This document shows positions 33,834 through 43,320 of a DNA stretch of 64,000 bases, piece after piece. Under the pieces are notes generated by a model, which was not told the DNA's origin, searched no databases, and saw nothing but the letters and a program-made list of their open reading frames with translations. Source of the DNA: SZUA-365 sp049663345. GTDB taxonomy: Bacteria; Bacteroidota; Ignavibacteria; SZUA-365. Every line of letters starts with the position of its first letter. Within the stretch, counting starts at the first letter, position 1. The translations under genes and the position numbers were made by a program. Location: the NCBI GenBank assembly GCA_049663345.1, contig JBATDG010000038.1, positions 16,030 to 80,029 of the forward strand, read 5' to 3'.

Positions 33834-34406
33834 TTATCCGCCGACATGCACCGATCGGTAATTACCGTCTTCGGGGTAGAACCCCATGAACTTAAGCCGA
33901 GTTTTCCCCGTGCGCTCCCCCGGGTAAAGGAAGACAGTCGGCACGTGAAACTTCCCGTATAGCTGGCTCTCGATGGCACCGATGCGCATGTAGGGGTGGA
34001 GAGCCTCGAGGTCCGTTACAATGAGCAAGGCGTTCGACTTGTCCAGGAGTTCGGTCAGCTTCGCCTCGATACGCTGTTGCAGTGCCCCCTGGCTCAATGC
34101 ATTGGCCAGCGACTCGTTGGTGCGTTTCCATGCTTGGGGGGCTTTGCGATCGGCCGCCAGCCAGATTCTGCGCGGCGCGGCAGACTTCAGAATCGCGTCG
34201 ATGTGCTCGGCGATGGAGAACACATGCACGTGCCAGCCCTGATTGCGCAGCTTGGCGATCCAGGCGGGCAGCGAACGCTTAACCTCCAGAATCTGAGCAG
34301 GTTTGAATACAAGGTAGTACATCGGCTCGAAGCTGGCATGGCCGAGATCCCGGCCGTTACGCATGCGCTCGATGAGTTCGTCGAAATTAGCCTTCAGAAA
34401 TGGCAC
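33834..34406 (-). CDS. brxB: BREX protein BrxB (DUF1788)
   Basis: 190 residues from the GTG at 34406, chosen because AAAGGAG lies eight bases upstream and the length then fits the family. The N-terminal L-I-E-R-M-R-N-G-R-D-L, the central L-L-I-V-T-D-L-E-A-L-H-P-Y-M-R-I-G-A-I-E and the late V-P-T-V-F-L-Y-P-G-E-R-T-G are the DUF1788/BrxB pattern. BrxB is a small essential component of BREX with unknown biochemistry. It overlaps the end of brxA by 20 bases, so the two are coupled. A longer upstream frame inside brxA is not likely to be used. Confidence 0.88.
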   Translation of the reverse strand: MPFLKANFDELIERMRNGRDLGHASFEPMYYLVFKPAQILEVKRSLPAWIAKLRNQGWHVHVFSIAEHIDAILKSAAPRRIWLAADRKAPQAWKRTNESLANALSQGALQQRIEAKLTELLDKSNALLIVTDLEALHPYMRIGAIESQLYGKFHVPTVFLYPGERTGKTRLKFMGFYPEDGNYRSVHVGG

Positions 34407-35172
34407 GTGACAGCTCCTTTGAATCCTTACATTGCCAACCGATGCGAATGACATCGCCCGCGGTCTGTACCATAAACACACCCTTCAAAGCTAGTCGTCT
34501 CAATTCTGCAACGACATCTGATCGATCCATGCCAAAAAGCGCCCAATTGGGGTGAGCAACGACATTATTGTCCCCCAAGCCGGAGAAGTGAAGATCGTAG
34601 GCCAACACGATAGCCGCTCTGGGCTCAATTCGGTAAGACGTTATTCTGCGATTACTCTTGGCAACGCGCTCGAGAAGACCAAAATCGCCACAGGCACCAG
34701 TAAGGTAGGCAGACACTCTTTGGACTGTGCCTTCCGACCAGGGTGTACCAGTCAGCCCGTGTTGATTGGCATTAATGACAAATTCTCGAGCAAGCTGATT
34801 GGAAATCACTTCACGTCCAGACGAATAGGCGGGCCAGTAAACCTCAAGGATGAAATCCTCAAGGATCGCGTTTGCGCGACATGTGTATATGAGTAATGCC
34901 TGCTCCAGGTCACGTTGGCTCATCGTAGGAAGAAGAGTCTGCAGATATTCCGCAGGTTTTCCCTGATGGGTAAGCAATCTCGGGGCGAAACATTCCGCTA
35001 CCAAATTTTGAAGACGCCGGGCAGAAATCCCAGGAAATCGCCCAGATTCTAAAGCTTTTTGTCGAAGCTGACTGGAAGACATCCCCGGCTGCCATAGGTC
35101 AAGCAAGATCCTCGTCTCGCCCACCATTCCAAGTCCTGCCTGAAGTTGTGTCGTGTATCGTTTCTTCGTCAT
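34387..35172 (-). CDS. brxA: BREX protein BrxA (DUF1819)
   Basis: 261 residues. The N-terminus Y-T-T-Q-L-Q-A-G-L-G-M-V-G-E-T-R-I-L-L-D-L-W, then S-A-R-R-L-Q-N-L-V-A-E-C-F-A-P-R-L-L, is the DUF1819/BrxA pattern. BrxA is a small helical DNA-binding protein of the BREX core. The chain is somewhat longer than the commonest BrxA (about 200 residues), with extra sequence at the C-terminus. Its ATG overlaps the brxE stop (ATGA at 35169-35172). Confidence 0.85.
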   Translation of the reverse strand: MTKKRYTTQLQAGLGMVGETRILLDLWQPGMSSSQLRQKALESGRFPGISARRLQNLVAECFAPRLLTHQGKPAEYLQTLLPTMSQRDLEQALLIYTCRANAILEDFILEVYWPAYSSGREVISNQLAREFVINANQHGLTGTPWSEGTVQRVSAYLTGACGDFGLLERVAKSNRRITSYRIEPRAAIVLAYDLHFSGLGDNNVVAHPNWALFGMDRSDVVAELRRLALKGVFMVQTAGDVIRIGWQCKDSKELSRAISEG

Positions 35173-35672
35173 GCTCTATCAGAAAGAAAGGGGAATGTCT
35201 CTTGTTGAAGCTCAAACCCGCTGAAATAGAAAACTGCCGCATCCTTCCAAGATGATGTCTCCCGCAGTTTCGACAAATTGCCTACCCTCACGGGGCCTTG
35301 CGCTGGTTTCTGAACGCTGTCTGCAAAACCGCGAAGAAATTGCATCGCAGAGTCCCTGTCCTTCATGACGCCAACCATCTGAGGGTTGGTCCCAGTAATT
35401 GCGATTGAATGAAGCGCCTGTTCCATATCCTCTGGCAAGCGAAAAAGGTGAAAGACCTCGCCAACGCCGATTCGGTCGTCATGTACCAATGCCGCGGCAG
35501 AAACGACTCCCTGGTACTGGGCATTCAAATACGTGCGGGGAAATATCGGTTCAAGGAATGCTTTTCCGTTTTTGCTGCAGAAGGCACTCGTCCACCACTT
35601 CGGATTTGCTTGTTCTCCAAGAAGTCCTACCGCCATTCTCAGTAACGCTAATTGTTCGATCAGCTGTGTCAT
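35169..35672 (-). CDS. brxE: BrxE-family BREX protein
   Basis: 167 residues from the ATG at 35672 (AGGA eight bases upstream). It shows L-A-L-L-R-M-A-V-G-L-L-G-E, then P-K-W-W, then F-P-R-T-Y-L-N-A-Q, then V-F-H-L-F-R-L-P-E-D-M-E. This matches my recollection of the BrxE family: L-R-x-x-V-x-x-x-G-E near the start, W-W, F-P-R/K-T and a later L-P-x-x-x-E. In the published classification brxE marks BREX type 6, where it is the first gene. Here too it is first and overlaps brxA by 4 bases. Its function is unknown. Confidence 0.7.
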   Translation of the reverse strand: MTQLIEQLALLRMAVGLLGEQANPKWWTSAFCSKNGKAFLEPIFPRTYLNAQYQGVVSAAALVHDDRIGVGEVFHLFRLPEDMEQALHSIAITGTNPQMVGVMKDRDSAMQFLRGFADSVQKPAQGPVRVGNLSKLRETSSWKDAAVFYFSGFELQQETFPFLSDRA

Positions 35673-36142
35673 CGAATTCCTATAATAAATACACAACCCA
35701 ACATGCGCTCTACGCGGCGTCTTGGCTTCACTTCAGTCAGCCAACGATGCTCCACGGTCGTCAGCATTTTCAATATCCAAGATAACAAGTTCAACTATGA
35801 GGTGGATCGTGCGATCCGTGGTTCTCCAGTGCATTTAAAGGTAGCAATATTAAATTTATCGATAAAGCTTGAGCTTCCCCCCCCCATCCTTTAGACAAAA
35901 TCCGGGGTGGATTAAGCTATGTAATATCCATCGAATACTCCTGTGCGGGATTACCCCGAAAGTACAAGAATACTGAATGAAGTGCGAGTCCAACTCCCGG
36001 CGCCTTGTCGCCGGTCCTCGTTGATCTCTCTACGGGCCCCGTCGGCCCGTCTCCCGGCGCCGAGAAGCGCGAAAGATTCACTTCATTCCATCACGAGAAA
36101 TATTCCATTTACACAAAACTCTGGACACTACCTCCACTTATA
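35673..36142. other. Upstream region of the BREX operon, 470 bases without a gene
   Basis: It must hold the BREX promoter on the minus strand, but I see no clear boxes. The sequence CTCCCGGCGCC occurs twice in direct orientation (about 35994 and 36051), and the first copy is part of the hairpin CCGGCG-CCTTGT-CGCCGG without a T tract. Confidence 0.5.
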
Positions 36143-36529
36143 TCACAAGTCCTCATTCTCTTTCCCGATGTCGGTAGCCTTGGCTATGGACTTATTTCGA
36201 GCCTCCTCAATCCGAGATAACAATCGCCACCACTCTGATCCATCCGGACGAATATATCTGACGGCACCCGCGCGTACTAAAATCTTTCTAAGCTCGTTCT
36301 CCTCAAATCCACCTAACCTTTTCTGCAGTATTGCGAAAGACCTGTCGGTATATCCTTTGTGATTGAGATAGTAAAGCGCCGTTTGCTCAGCCATATATTC
36401 TGTCTTTATTGCTTCTAGGGCGATTTTAAGATCTGTTGACGCGCGATCTTTCTGGAGCCACCATGAAGTTCCAAAGCCCAGTAAAATCCCTATGAATCCG
36501 AAGAGACCATCGTAAATATCTGGGCTCAT
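36143..36529 (-). CDS. Small hypothetical membrane-anchored protein
   Basis: 128 residues. An N-terminal membrane segment (I-Y-D-G-L-F-G-F-I-G-I-L-L-G-F-G-T-S-W-W-L-Q) is followed by a soluble, charged domain with F-A-I-L-Q-K-R-L-G-G-F-E-E-N-E-L-R-K-I-L, which has the look of a small helix-turn-helix. A G-G-T-A-A-A-G-like ribosome site precedes the ATG. Family not recognised. It lies between the BREX operon and the helicase-nuclease genes on the same strand. Confidence 0.6.
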   Translation of the reverse strand: MSPDIYDGLFGFIGILLGFGTSWWLQKDRASTDLKIALEAIKTEYMAEQTALYYLNHKGYTDRSFAILQKRLGGFEENELRKILVRAGAVRYIRPDGSEWWRLLSRIEEARNKSIAKATDIGKENEDL

Positions 36530-36951
36530 ACTTCTTTACCTTGAATTGTGGAGTATAAAAAAACATCTTCTGTGAATATTTATTATCCGAACATTAGTCA
36601 TTTAAGGCCAAGCTAATTCATTAAATCGTGGTTGTCAATCACAGATCATATGCCATCTCTACCTCCTCAAATGCAATTCTTTCGCCACTCTCTGCATATC
36701 ACCACACCACGATAAACCGCAACAAATCTTAGCCTCTTGGAAATCCGCTGACAGATTCATTAACGTATTGATAGTCACCCTCAACATGTTGACTTAGCGA
36801 ACGATTTCACACCAGCAATTTGTCTCTCTTGATTCGCACAATATACTCCAATGAGTTTTTAGCAGTCTGTCACAAAACTAGCACTTTCGCCGGACTTCCA
36901 AACTGGTAAGTTCCGTGTGGTTTCTCCGAGGTATTAATGCCCAAGCGGCGC
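36530..36951. other. AT-rich intergenic region, 422 bases
   Basis: No gene, repeat or recognisable site. It is more AT-rich than its surroundings and separates the BREX region from the addAB-like genes. Confidence 0.6.
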
Positions 36952-39900
36952 CTACGCATCCGCATCTAAATACTCGAAAAGGTATAGCGCGATCGCATTT
37001 TTCCGCAATGCACGATGTACCGCCAATGAATACTTGCCCAATTGCGAGGTGCCCTGTTCAGTCTGGTCAAGATTCGCGCTCCCCCGATAACTCTTGTGAT
37101 CAATGATCACCACCCCATCCTCAATCTCCAGCAGCATATCTATCCTTCCCTGCATCAGCTGATGTTGCTCGTTTCGCATGGTTACCGGCCATTCGCGGCG
37201 GATGCTGCAGTTGGGATAGCGGTCGGCGATGAAGCGGTGGAGCCGGTCGTGGATTCCGAGCAGGTCGGAGGGTGTGATGGCGCCGTCGACTCCCCAGCGA
37301 TGGAGGAGGCGTTCGGCGATGGCGAGTCGGCGGTCGGGGTACATTCCGGTCTGATCCACTGCCAGGAAGCCGTGGATGGCGCTGCCGAGATGGGCAGGAT
37401 CGGGCTTGCCGTTGATGTGGATGCGGTCGCCGAGGTTGGCGATGGTTTCTATGTTGATCCCGGTGTTGTCTTCATCCGGGGATTCTGCTTTGCTGGGATT
37501 GATGCGGGCAGAGGGATATTCTTTGGCGGACGCTTCGGTTTCCGGCAGATATTCTCTGCCTGAATTGAGCTCATCCTTGTCGTTATTCGCGTCAATGAGG
37601 TATTCAAGTGTCCGGAGCGGTATCTCTACATCACCCAGGGGCAGAAGGCTTTCGCCGGGTTCGAGCGGGAGATTCAGCAGCGGCACGTTGTTCGCATCTG
37701 TAAGAAGATTGAGCCATGCATGCTGCAGTTCGACTTTCTGCGCAGTTACATTTTTTCTCACGGCAAGAATGAGTCCTTCGCGGGCACGGGTCATTCCGAC
37801 ATAAAGCAGACGGCACGCTTCATCGCGGGCTTTGTCTTCGGCGTAGATTTTTTCAGGGCGATCAGCGAGCGCCGCATCAAGACTATCGATATTCTTCTGG
37901 CTGGCGAAGGGCCACGGCCAGAATCGGATGCGCCGTCCGGCAAGCGGATGCGCAGGATCGAACACTGCTGCCGGTACAACGTGAACGCCGAAAGCGCCGC
38001 CTCTTGCTTCAGTATTGAGACTGGAAAGAATCACGATAGGCCACTCAAGTCCTTTGGCCTTGTGGTACGTCACGATATTGACGGTATCGTCTCCGCTGCC
38101 CTCGGCCTGTCCTTCTGATGCGGCTTCGGCAAAGCGGAGGAAGCCGGTGATCGTTGCCGCGGCTCTTCTTGACAGGCAGTGATCCCGGTAGTTCGAGCAG
38201 AGCAGCCGCAATTGGTCAAGATTGGCCCTGCGCAGCTCCGCCCTTCCCCACAGCGCAATGGTCTTTTCAAGCTGTACTGCGGCTATCGCAGCCTCCAGAG
38301 CTTCGAGCGGTGTGCGCTGTACAAGCGTCTCGCGCTCTATAGTCAGCGACTGTATCAGCGGATCCGCTTCCCAGGAAGCAATGGCGGCAATCCGATTACC
38401 GATGAGAGCGCTGATCCAGTCTGCATGCGATGAATGCAGAGGAGAGTAGCGCACAATTTCCGTCAGCGCCAGCGTATCCTTTTTGTCCTGCATCACACGC
38501 AAGGCGGCAAGCGCCAGGCGGCATTCAGGCGTTTCAAGCAGCTTGCCCCTGGAGGCGGAAGCGCGGATGCCCACACGTTCCAGTGCGGCCGCGATGCGCT
38601 TGCGCTCCTTGTTGCCGCGGCACAAAATGGCGATGCCGCTGCGCTTCACTTCCTTATGCTCATTCAGGAGATTCAAAACGCCATCCGCGAGCACAGCGGC
38701 TTCATCCGGCTGATTCCCCGCGGTGAGGTTCCAGGACTCTATCCAGCCGCCCTTCGCTTCATCCTTGCGCTGCTCGGGAATTCCCAAACGAACATGCTCG
38801 GGCTTCATGGTATGAAAAACCTTCGTGAACAATTCGTTGGTGAAATCCACAAGCACGGTTTTGGAACGCCAGGAGTCCTTCAGTGCATCACCCTGACGCA
38901 TGCGCTCCGCCGCAGACATCATGAGCTGCGGGTCGGTGTCGCGGAAACCGAATATGGACTGCTTGGGATCACCCACCCAGATCGAGGCATCGGCAAGATT
39001 GTGCAGCTGCAGAAAGAGAGCAAGCTGCACCGGGCTGGTATCCTGAAATTCATCGACCATCATCTGTCCAAGACGCTGGCGCATGGAGCTGCGGAAAGCA
39101 TCGTTGGTTTCCGCAAGCTGCAGCACCTGAGTTTCCTGGTCCACAAAGTCGGTCAATCCCTGTGCGCTCTTGTATTCCTCGTATTCCTTCAACGCCCTCG
39201 CCGCACAGCTGAACGCCATCTCTATCAGCGCCTGCATATCCGCCTGAAAGCGCGGATGCTGCGTTACGGAACCAGCGGCCTTACGGAGTTCTTCCATCGC
39301 GTCCTGGCCATCCTTCGCAGTTTTCAATTTGGACAGCCGAAGCCACTCCACCCAGCGCAGCTCTCTGCTTCGATTCCGCCGTTTTGCAAAGTCGTTCACC
39401 GCATCGATAGCAGGCTTAGTCGTCTTTGCCGGCACTGCGATCAGGTTGAAAAGCTCAATCGTATTCTGTAATTCCCGATCAAGAGATGCATCGAGATCAA
39501 ATTGTGATATTTCTCCGAGAACTTCAGACAGGCTTGTCCAGGATTCGCGGGCGCATTCCTCGAGCTGCGTTTTATCGAGCAGATTCACGCGTGCATGGTT
39601 GACGATCGACCGCACCATATCGCGCCAATCTGCGGTTTTCGCATAATTCGTCCCCGCACCATCGCAGCTGAGCCGGTATGCGATTGGATTGATATCAGCT
39701 GAGTATGCTTCCAGCGCTGCTGAGGTCGCGATGTTGAACAGCCGGGATGCGTCCTCTTCGGGCATCACATCGAGTGCGGGTGAGAGTCCGGCGTCGATGG
39801 CGTATTCCCGCAGAAGACGTGCGCAGATGCTATTCACCGTGCCCAGAAAGCCGTCGTAAATGCCCTGGGCCGCTTCGTTTTCTCCCTTCTCTAATAGCTG

Positions 39901-40143
39901 CAGTCGGATGCGTTCGCGCAATTCGGCTGCGGCTTTTTTCGTGAAGGTCGTCGCAGCGAGTTCGGAAGGAGCGATCGATTCGTGTTCCCTGGTCAGCACA
40001 TCAAAAACGCGCTTCGCCAGAGTAAAGGTTTTGCCTGATCCGGCACTGGCGTTGATCAGTTCTATGCCGCCCATGCCCGAACTTTCTTCACCTACCATTT
40101 TCGCTTCGCTGGCCGTCTGTTCTTTTTTTATTCTGCCGCTCAT
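36952..40143 (-). CDS. addA: AddA-type UvrD helicase with C-terminal PD-(D/E)xK nuclease
   Basis: 1063 residues. Motif I (Walker A) N-A-S-A-G-S-G-K-T-F-T-L lies at 31-42, A-T-T-F-T-K-K-A-A motif Ia follows, and V-D-E-F-Q-D (motif II) is near residue 365. The late helicase motifs are Y-H-K-A-K-G-L-E-W-P and L-L-Y-V-G-M-T-R-A-R-E. The C-terminus carries the nuclease: R-I-D-M-L-L-E-I-E-D-G-V-V-I-I-D-H-K-S-Y. This is the AddA/RecB plan for resecting double-strand ends before RecA loading. The start overlaps the AddB-like stop by 4 bases. Confidence 0.85.
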   Translation of the reverse strand: MSGRIKKEQTASEAKMVGEESSGMGGIELINASAGSGKTFTLAKRVFDVLTREHESIAPSELAATTFTKKAAAELRERIRLQLLEKGENEAAQGIYDGFLGTVNSICARLLREYAIDAGLSPALDVMPEEDASRLFNIATSAALEAYSADINPIAYRLSCDGAGTNYAKTADWRDMVRSIVNHARVNLLDKTQLEECARESWTSLSEVLGEISQFDLDASLDRELQNTIELFNLIAVPAKTTKPAIDAVNDFAKRRNRSRELRWVEWLRLSKLKTAKDGQDAMEELRKAAGSVTQHPRFQADMQALIEMAFSCAARALKEYEEYKSAQGLTDFVDQETQVLQLAETNDAFRSSMRQRLGQMMVDEFQDTSPVQLALFLQLHNLADASIWVGDPKQSIFGFRDTDPQLMMSAAERMRQGDALKDSWRSKTVLVDFTNELFTKVFHTMKPEHVRLGIPEQRKDEAKGGWIESWNLTAGNQPDEAAVLADGVLNLLNEHKEVKRSGIAILCRGNKERKRIAAALERVGIRASASRGKLLETPECRLALAALRVMQDKKDTLALTEIVRYSPLHSSHADWISALIGNRIAAIASWEADPLIQSLTIERETLVQRTPLEALEAAIAAVQLEKTIALWGRAELRRANLDQLRLLCSNYRDHCLSRRAAATITGFLRFAEAASEGQAEGSGDDTVNIVTYHKAKGLEWPIVILSSLNTEARGGAFGVHVVPAAVFDPAHPLAGRRIRFWPWPFASQKNIDSLDAALADRPEKIYAEDKARDEACRLLYVGMTRAREGLILAVRKNVTAQKVELQHAWLNLLTDANNVPLLNLPLEPGESLLPLGDVEIPLRTLEYLIDANNDKDELNSGREYLPETEASAKEYPSARINPSKAESPDEDNTGINIETIANLGDRIHINGKPDPAHLGSAIHGFLAVDQTGMYPDRRLAIAERLLHRWGVDGAITPSDLLGIHDRLHRFIADRYPNCSIRREWPVTMRNEQHQLMQGRIDMLLEIEDGVVIIDHKSYRGSANLDQTEQGTSQLGKYSLAVHRALRKNAIALYLFEYLDADA

Positions 40144-43037
40144 TCTTCCTCTCCCATCTTTCCGCAGAGTGCGGAGTAATTGCAGAAGCGGCAGGGCGGC
40201 TCAATGTACAGCAATTCCTTCGCATACTGTTCTTCCATTATCGCCTTTTTAAATGCGTCAGCCGATAAGTCTTCCTCCTCCCGCCGGAGCTGCTGCGCCA
40301 CTCCCGCTGCTTCCATGACTCCGCGGTTTACCTCATGAAAGTTCGCTTCCCAACTGCGCCGGCCGCGCCGCCAGATTTCCTCGGGCTGCAGTTTGGAGTC
40401 CAGCGAGTCCATGCCAAGGTGTGGGCTTGCGCCCAGCAGCTGGCCTTTGGCAAGCAGGAAGTAGGCGCCGTCGGCAAAGGGGACGCCGGTCTCCCCGTCT
40501 GCTTTGCGAATAAGCCAGGCGTAGGAGGCGAGCTGCAGCGCGCTGCCGGATTCGACCAATTCGATATAGCGTTTTGTCGAATACGACCATTTCAGATCCA
40601 GCACGAAAGGCGTGCCGCTGTTGTCGCGGAGTATCAGATCTACGAATCCTTTGAAGCGTAAGCCATCGTCTTCCAACTCGATCTCGCGTTCCGAGCTCTC
40701 CACGGTCATTCCAAGGCGATCGATGGCTTCGACCAGCTGCTGTACCGCGCGCGCAATGGCTTCACGGTACCGAAGCTGCTCCACTTCTCCGCCCAGCAGC
40801 AGAAGCTCTGAAGCCATGGAAGGGACGAGTTCGTCAAACAACACGGACGCCTGCTGCGCGGCTAATTCCGGCGACAACTGCTTGCCGGATTCGCTGTACA
40901 GCCGGTTGACGATGTGATGGCAGAGAAGTCCGATCATGAGATTCGTGGTGGGGAGGTCCTGCGCATCGGTACGCCGCAGCTTGGCGTGATGCTCAAGCGT
41001 CCATTTCATCGGACAGCCGATCATGTCGCTCATGGAGGAATACGAGAGATGGTCGGGCGGCGGAACGGCCTGTACGGGTATCGCAAACTGCGCCGCAGCG
41101 GCCGGCGAATCGCAAGGTTCAACTATCCGCATCGGCATCGAGCGTCCTGCCAGCGACCAGCTGCTGTCTTTCGTCAGACCTGCACACTGCCGCGTCAGAC
41201 ATTCTTTCACCAGCTCGTCCGCATTTACGGCAGCGGCTGTTTTTACGGGAGAAAGCTGTTTCGCCGCGACGCGAATTTCGTCCCACAGTGCATGCGGCCA
41301 GGTCTGTTCTCCGCGGAAGCGCTGCGTGGTGAAGAGCAGCGTTCTTTCCTGCGCGGACTGCAGCGCGCGGCGCCAGCCCCGGGCTTCGCGGCTGAGTGCG
41401 GATGCGGCATCCTCGAGTGCAGCTCCATGACGATTAAGCGAAGCGATTTCATCGGGCGACCACCAGGTGCGCTGGGGAGCATCTTCCGCGTTGAAATTCC
41501 ACCAGATCAGCGTGCGGCATTCCTGCACCGCCTGTGCGGGATGCGCCAGCACCAGCCACGGAGCGGCTTCCTGCCTGCGGCCCTCCTCCACTTCGCCGGT
41601 GCCGATCACGGAATCGAGCATGCGCTCGACTGCGACGCGGGGGATGAGTCCTTTGCCTTCGGAGAGCTTCTGAATTTCCCGCGCATGCGCGACCGCAGTT
41701 TTCAGTTCGGGTTCATGTCTCATGCGGGGACCAAAGCTGTCGATCAGCCACTGGCAGCGTTCGCGGAGCTTTTCCTCCGGAATGCCTTCCTTTTCGTCAT
41801 AGCGGTCTGTTGCCAGGTAGGTGTTGAGGAGGTCCGCATACGCCTTCGCCTCGCTCCCGGAGATGACCTTCCCATCCTCAGCCGCTTTCTCTATATACTT
41901 CGCAGCGACGGCATCGAGCGCCTTCAACCATTTCTCGCCGCCTGTCCCGGGCTGCTTCGTGAGCGCTTTGAGCAGAATCCACGGTGCGAAACTCAGGATG
42001 GGGCTCGGGCGAATGGTCAGCAGTTCTACGAGGCGGCGGACATCCAGCGGCTTCCAGGCATTGGCGAGCACGAGCGGAAGAATCTGCAGATCAGCGCGCC
42101 AACGCGAGGATTCGCTTCGTCCCAGGCGCGGGAGTCCGTACCGCTGCAGGGCATGGTCCAGCACACCCGAATCACCGCTGCAGATAATGGTGACACCGGT
42201 ATTCTCTTCATCACTCTTTGCACCGAATACGTGAGCGCCCAGCCATCGCGCACAATGCTCGGCAGCCTCCCATTCATCCCCTGCCTCCACGAGCAGAAGG
42301 GATTCATCGTCATTTTGCAGATCAGTTTTGTATGTGTTGTCCCGCAATCTCCGCTGCACGGCCGCGAGATTGCTGTCGGCGTTGTTGTCGGCATTGTTGT
42401 CGGCATTGCTGTCGGCGTTGTTGTCGGCGTTGTTGTCGGCGTTGCTGTCGGCATTGCTTTCACTCACCTCCGGAGCAGCTGAAATGTCGGTGCCGCGTTC
42501 CTCAAGCAAGCCCAGCACTTTTTGCCAGATGGGCGGAAAAAACTCGCGGGGCTCCGTGAGCAGAATTTCTGAAATCGGAAGGTGCGTCCAGAACTCCATT
42601 TCCTGCATCGCTTCGATCAGGCGATCCTCAAACCCAATGGAAAGCGGCAGCTGCGATGCTTCAGCGAGGGCAAGCGTACGCAGACGCGGAGAGTCCGACG
42701 CCTCCGCTTTGCCGTCCCACCCGGCGCCGATGAGTTCATCCCGCCACGCCAGCAGCTGCTTCGCGGTAGACCAGGCATCCTTAGCAAAAGAGCGATGGTA
42801 CCAGGCGTCCGCCGTATCGCCTTCCGCGAGCCGCGCCATATACTGATCGATGCGCCGCGCGTGATGCGGGTGGAGGCCGGTGAGGCCCATATGCGTTTCC
42901 AGCACTTCGAGGAGTCCCTGCGGCCCGACCTGCATTTCTCCCGCCGAAGCCTGTTTGGGGCTCCATTCACTCCCGTCAAGATTCATTCCAAACGTCAGAC
43001 GCATAGCGGCTCGGCTGGTGGATTTTCTCTCAGACAA
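40140..43037 (-). CDS. addB: AddB-like PD-(D/E)xK nuclease subunit
   Basis: About 965 residues from a TTG start; an ATG at residue 12 is an alternative. It lacks an N-terminal Walker A, as is seen in many AddB relatives. The C-terminal nuclease core has F-K-G-F-V-D-L-I-L-R-D and P-F-V-L-D-L-K-W-S-Y. Cysteines in G-C-P-M-K-W (near 675) and C-R-F-C-N-Y-S-A-L-C (near 950) match the iron-sulfur staple of AddB. Around residues 195-222 a run of N-A-D-S/N repeats is encoded by seven 12-base DNA repeats, probably a linker of variable length. It forms a two-gene unit with the AddA-like gene. Confidence 0.8.
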   Translation of the reverse strand: MSERKSTSRAAMRLTFGMNLDGSEWSPKQASAGEMQVGPQGLLEVLETHMGLTGLHPHHARRIDQYMARLAEGDTADAWYHRSFAKDAWSTAKQLLAWRDELIGAGWDGKAEASDSPRLRTLALAEASQLPLSIGFEDRLIEAMQEMEFWTHLPISEILLTEPREFFPPIWQKVLGLLEERGTDISAAPEVSESNADSNADNNADNNADSNADNNADNNADSNLAAVQRRLRDNTYKTDLQNDDESLLLVEAGDEWEAAEHCARWLGAHVFGAKSDEENTGVTIICSGDSGVLDHALQRYGLPRLGRSESSRWRADLQILPLVLANAWKPLDVRRLVELLTIRPSPILSFAPWILLKALTKQPGTGGEKWLKALDAVAAKYIEKAAEDGKVISGSEAKAYADLLNTYLATDRYDEKEGIPEEKLRERCQWLIDSFGPRMRHEPELKTAVAHAREIQKLSEGKGLIPRVAVERMLDSVIGTGEVEEGRRQEAAPWLVLAHPAQAVQECRTLIWWNFNAEDAPQRTWWSPDEIASLNRHGAALEDAASALSREARGWRRALQSAQERTLLFTTQRFRGEQTWPHALWDEIRVAAKQLSPVKTAAAVNADELVKECLTRQCAGLTKDSSWSLAGRSMPMRIVEPCDSPAAAAQFAIPVQAVPPPDHLSYSSMSDMIGCPMKWTLEHHAKLRRTDAQDLPTTNLMIGLLCHHIVNRLYSESGKQLSPELAAQQASVLFDELVPSMASELLLLGGEVEQLRYREAIARAVQQLVEAIDRLGMTVESSEREIELEDDGLRFKGFVDLILRDNSGTPFVLDLKWSYSTKRYIELVESGSALQLASYAWLIRKADGETGVPFADGAYFLLAKGQLLGASPHLGMDSLDSKLQPEEIWRRGRRSWEANFHEVNRGVMEAAGVAQQLRREEEDLSADAFKKAIMEEQYAKELLYIEPPCRFCNYSALCGKMGEEE
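42371..42454. repeat. 12-base tandem repeat inside the AddB-like gene
   Basis: Seven units of TGTTGTCGGCAT-type sequence, differing at two positions between units. The repeat keeps the reading frame and encodes the N-A-D-N/S linker. Copy number could change by slippage without a frameshift. Confidence 0.85.
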
Positions 43038-43320
43038 CTAGTATTGCGGTCACATCACTGCGTTGGCGAAAACGCGAAATCCTTCTGTCCTCGGGGGGTG
43101 CCTTTCGGCTGCACCATGCATTTTAAGGGGGGAATATCCGGAGAAATGGGGTGTGATGCAAGCGGGCTTTAGCCGCGTCTTACTTACATCTCACCCGGAT
43201 TCAGCTTGTGGTGCGTGCCGATCCCCCTTGCGTCTGTTCTTGAAAAGAAATAAGTTCAGAGAATAGAAATCAAGCTCGTATTCCTTATTCTCTTTCAAAT
43301 TACAAAGGCAGTATTACGCG

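Noticed and set aside
33407..34481. A longer BrxB starting inside brxA (34481)
   Set aside because: The GTG at 34406 has an AAAGGAG site and gives the normal family length; the upstream extension lies within brxA.
35994..36062. CCGGCG hairpin upstream of BREX as a terminator or tRNA piece
   Set aside because: It has no T tract and no cloverleaf; it is only a short direct repeat with a GC hairpin.
40914..42482. A 522-residue plus-strand frame opposite the AddB-like gene
   Set aside because: It is the complement of a gene with clear nuclease and cysteine motifs, and its own translation shows no domain or signal.
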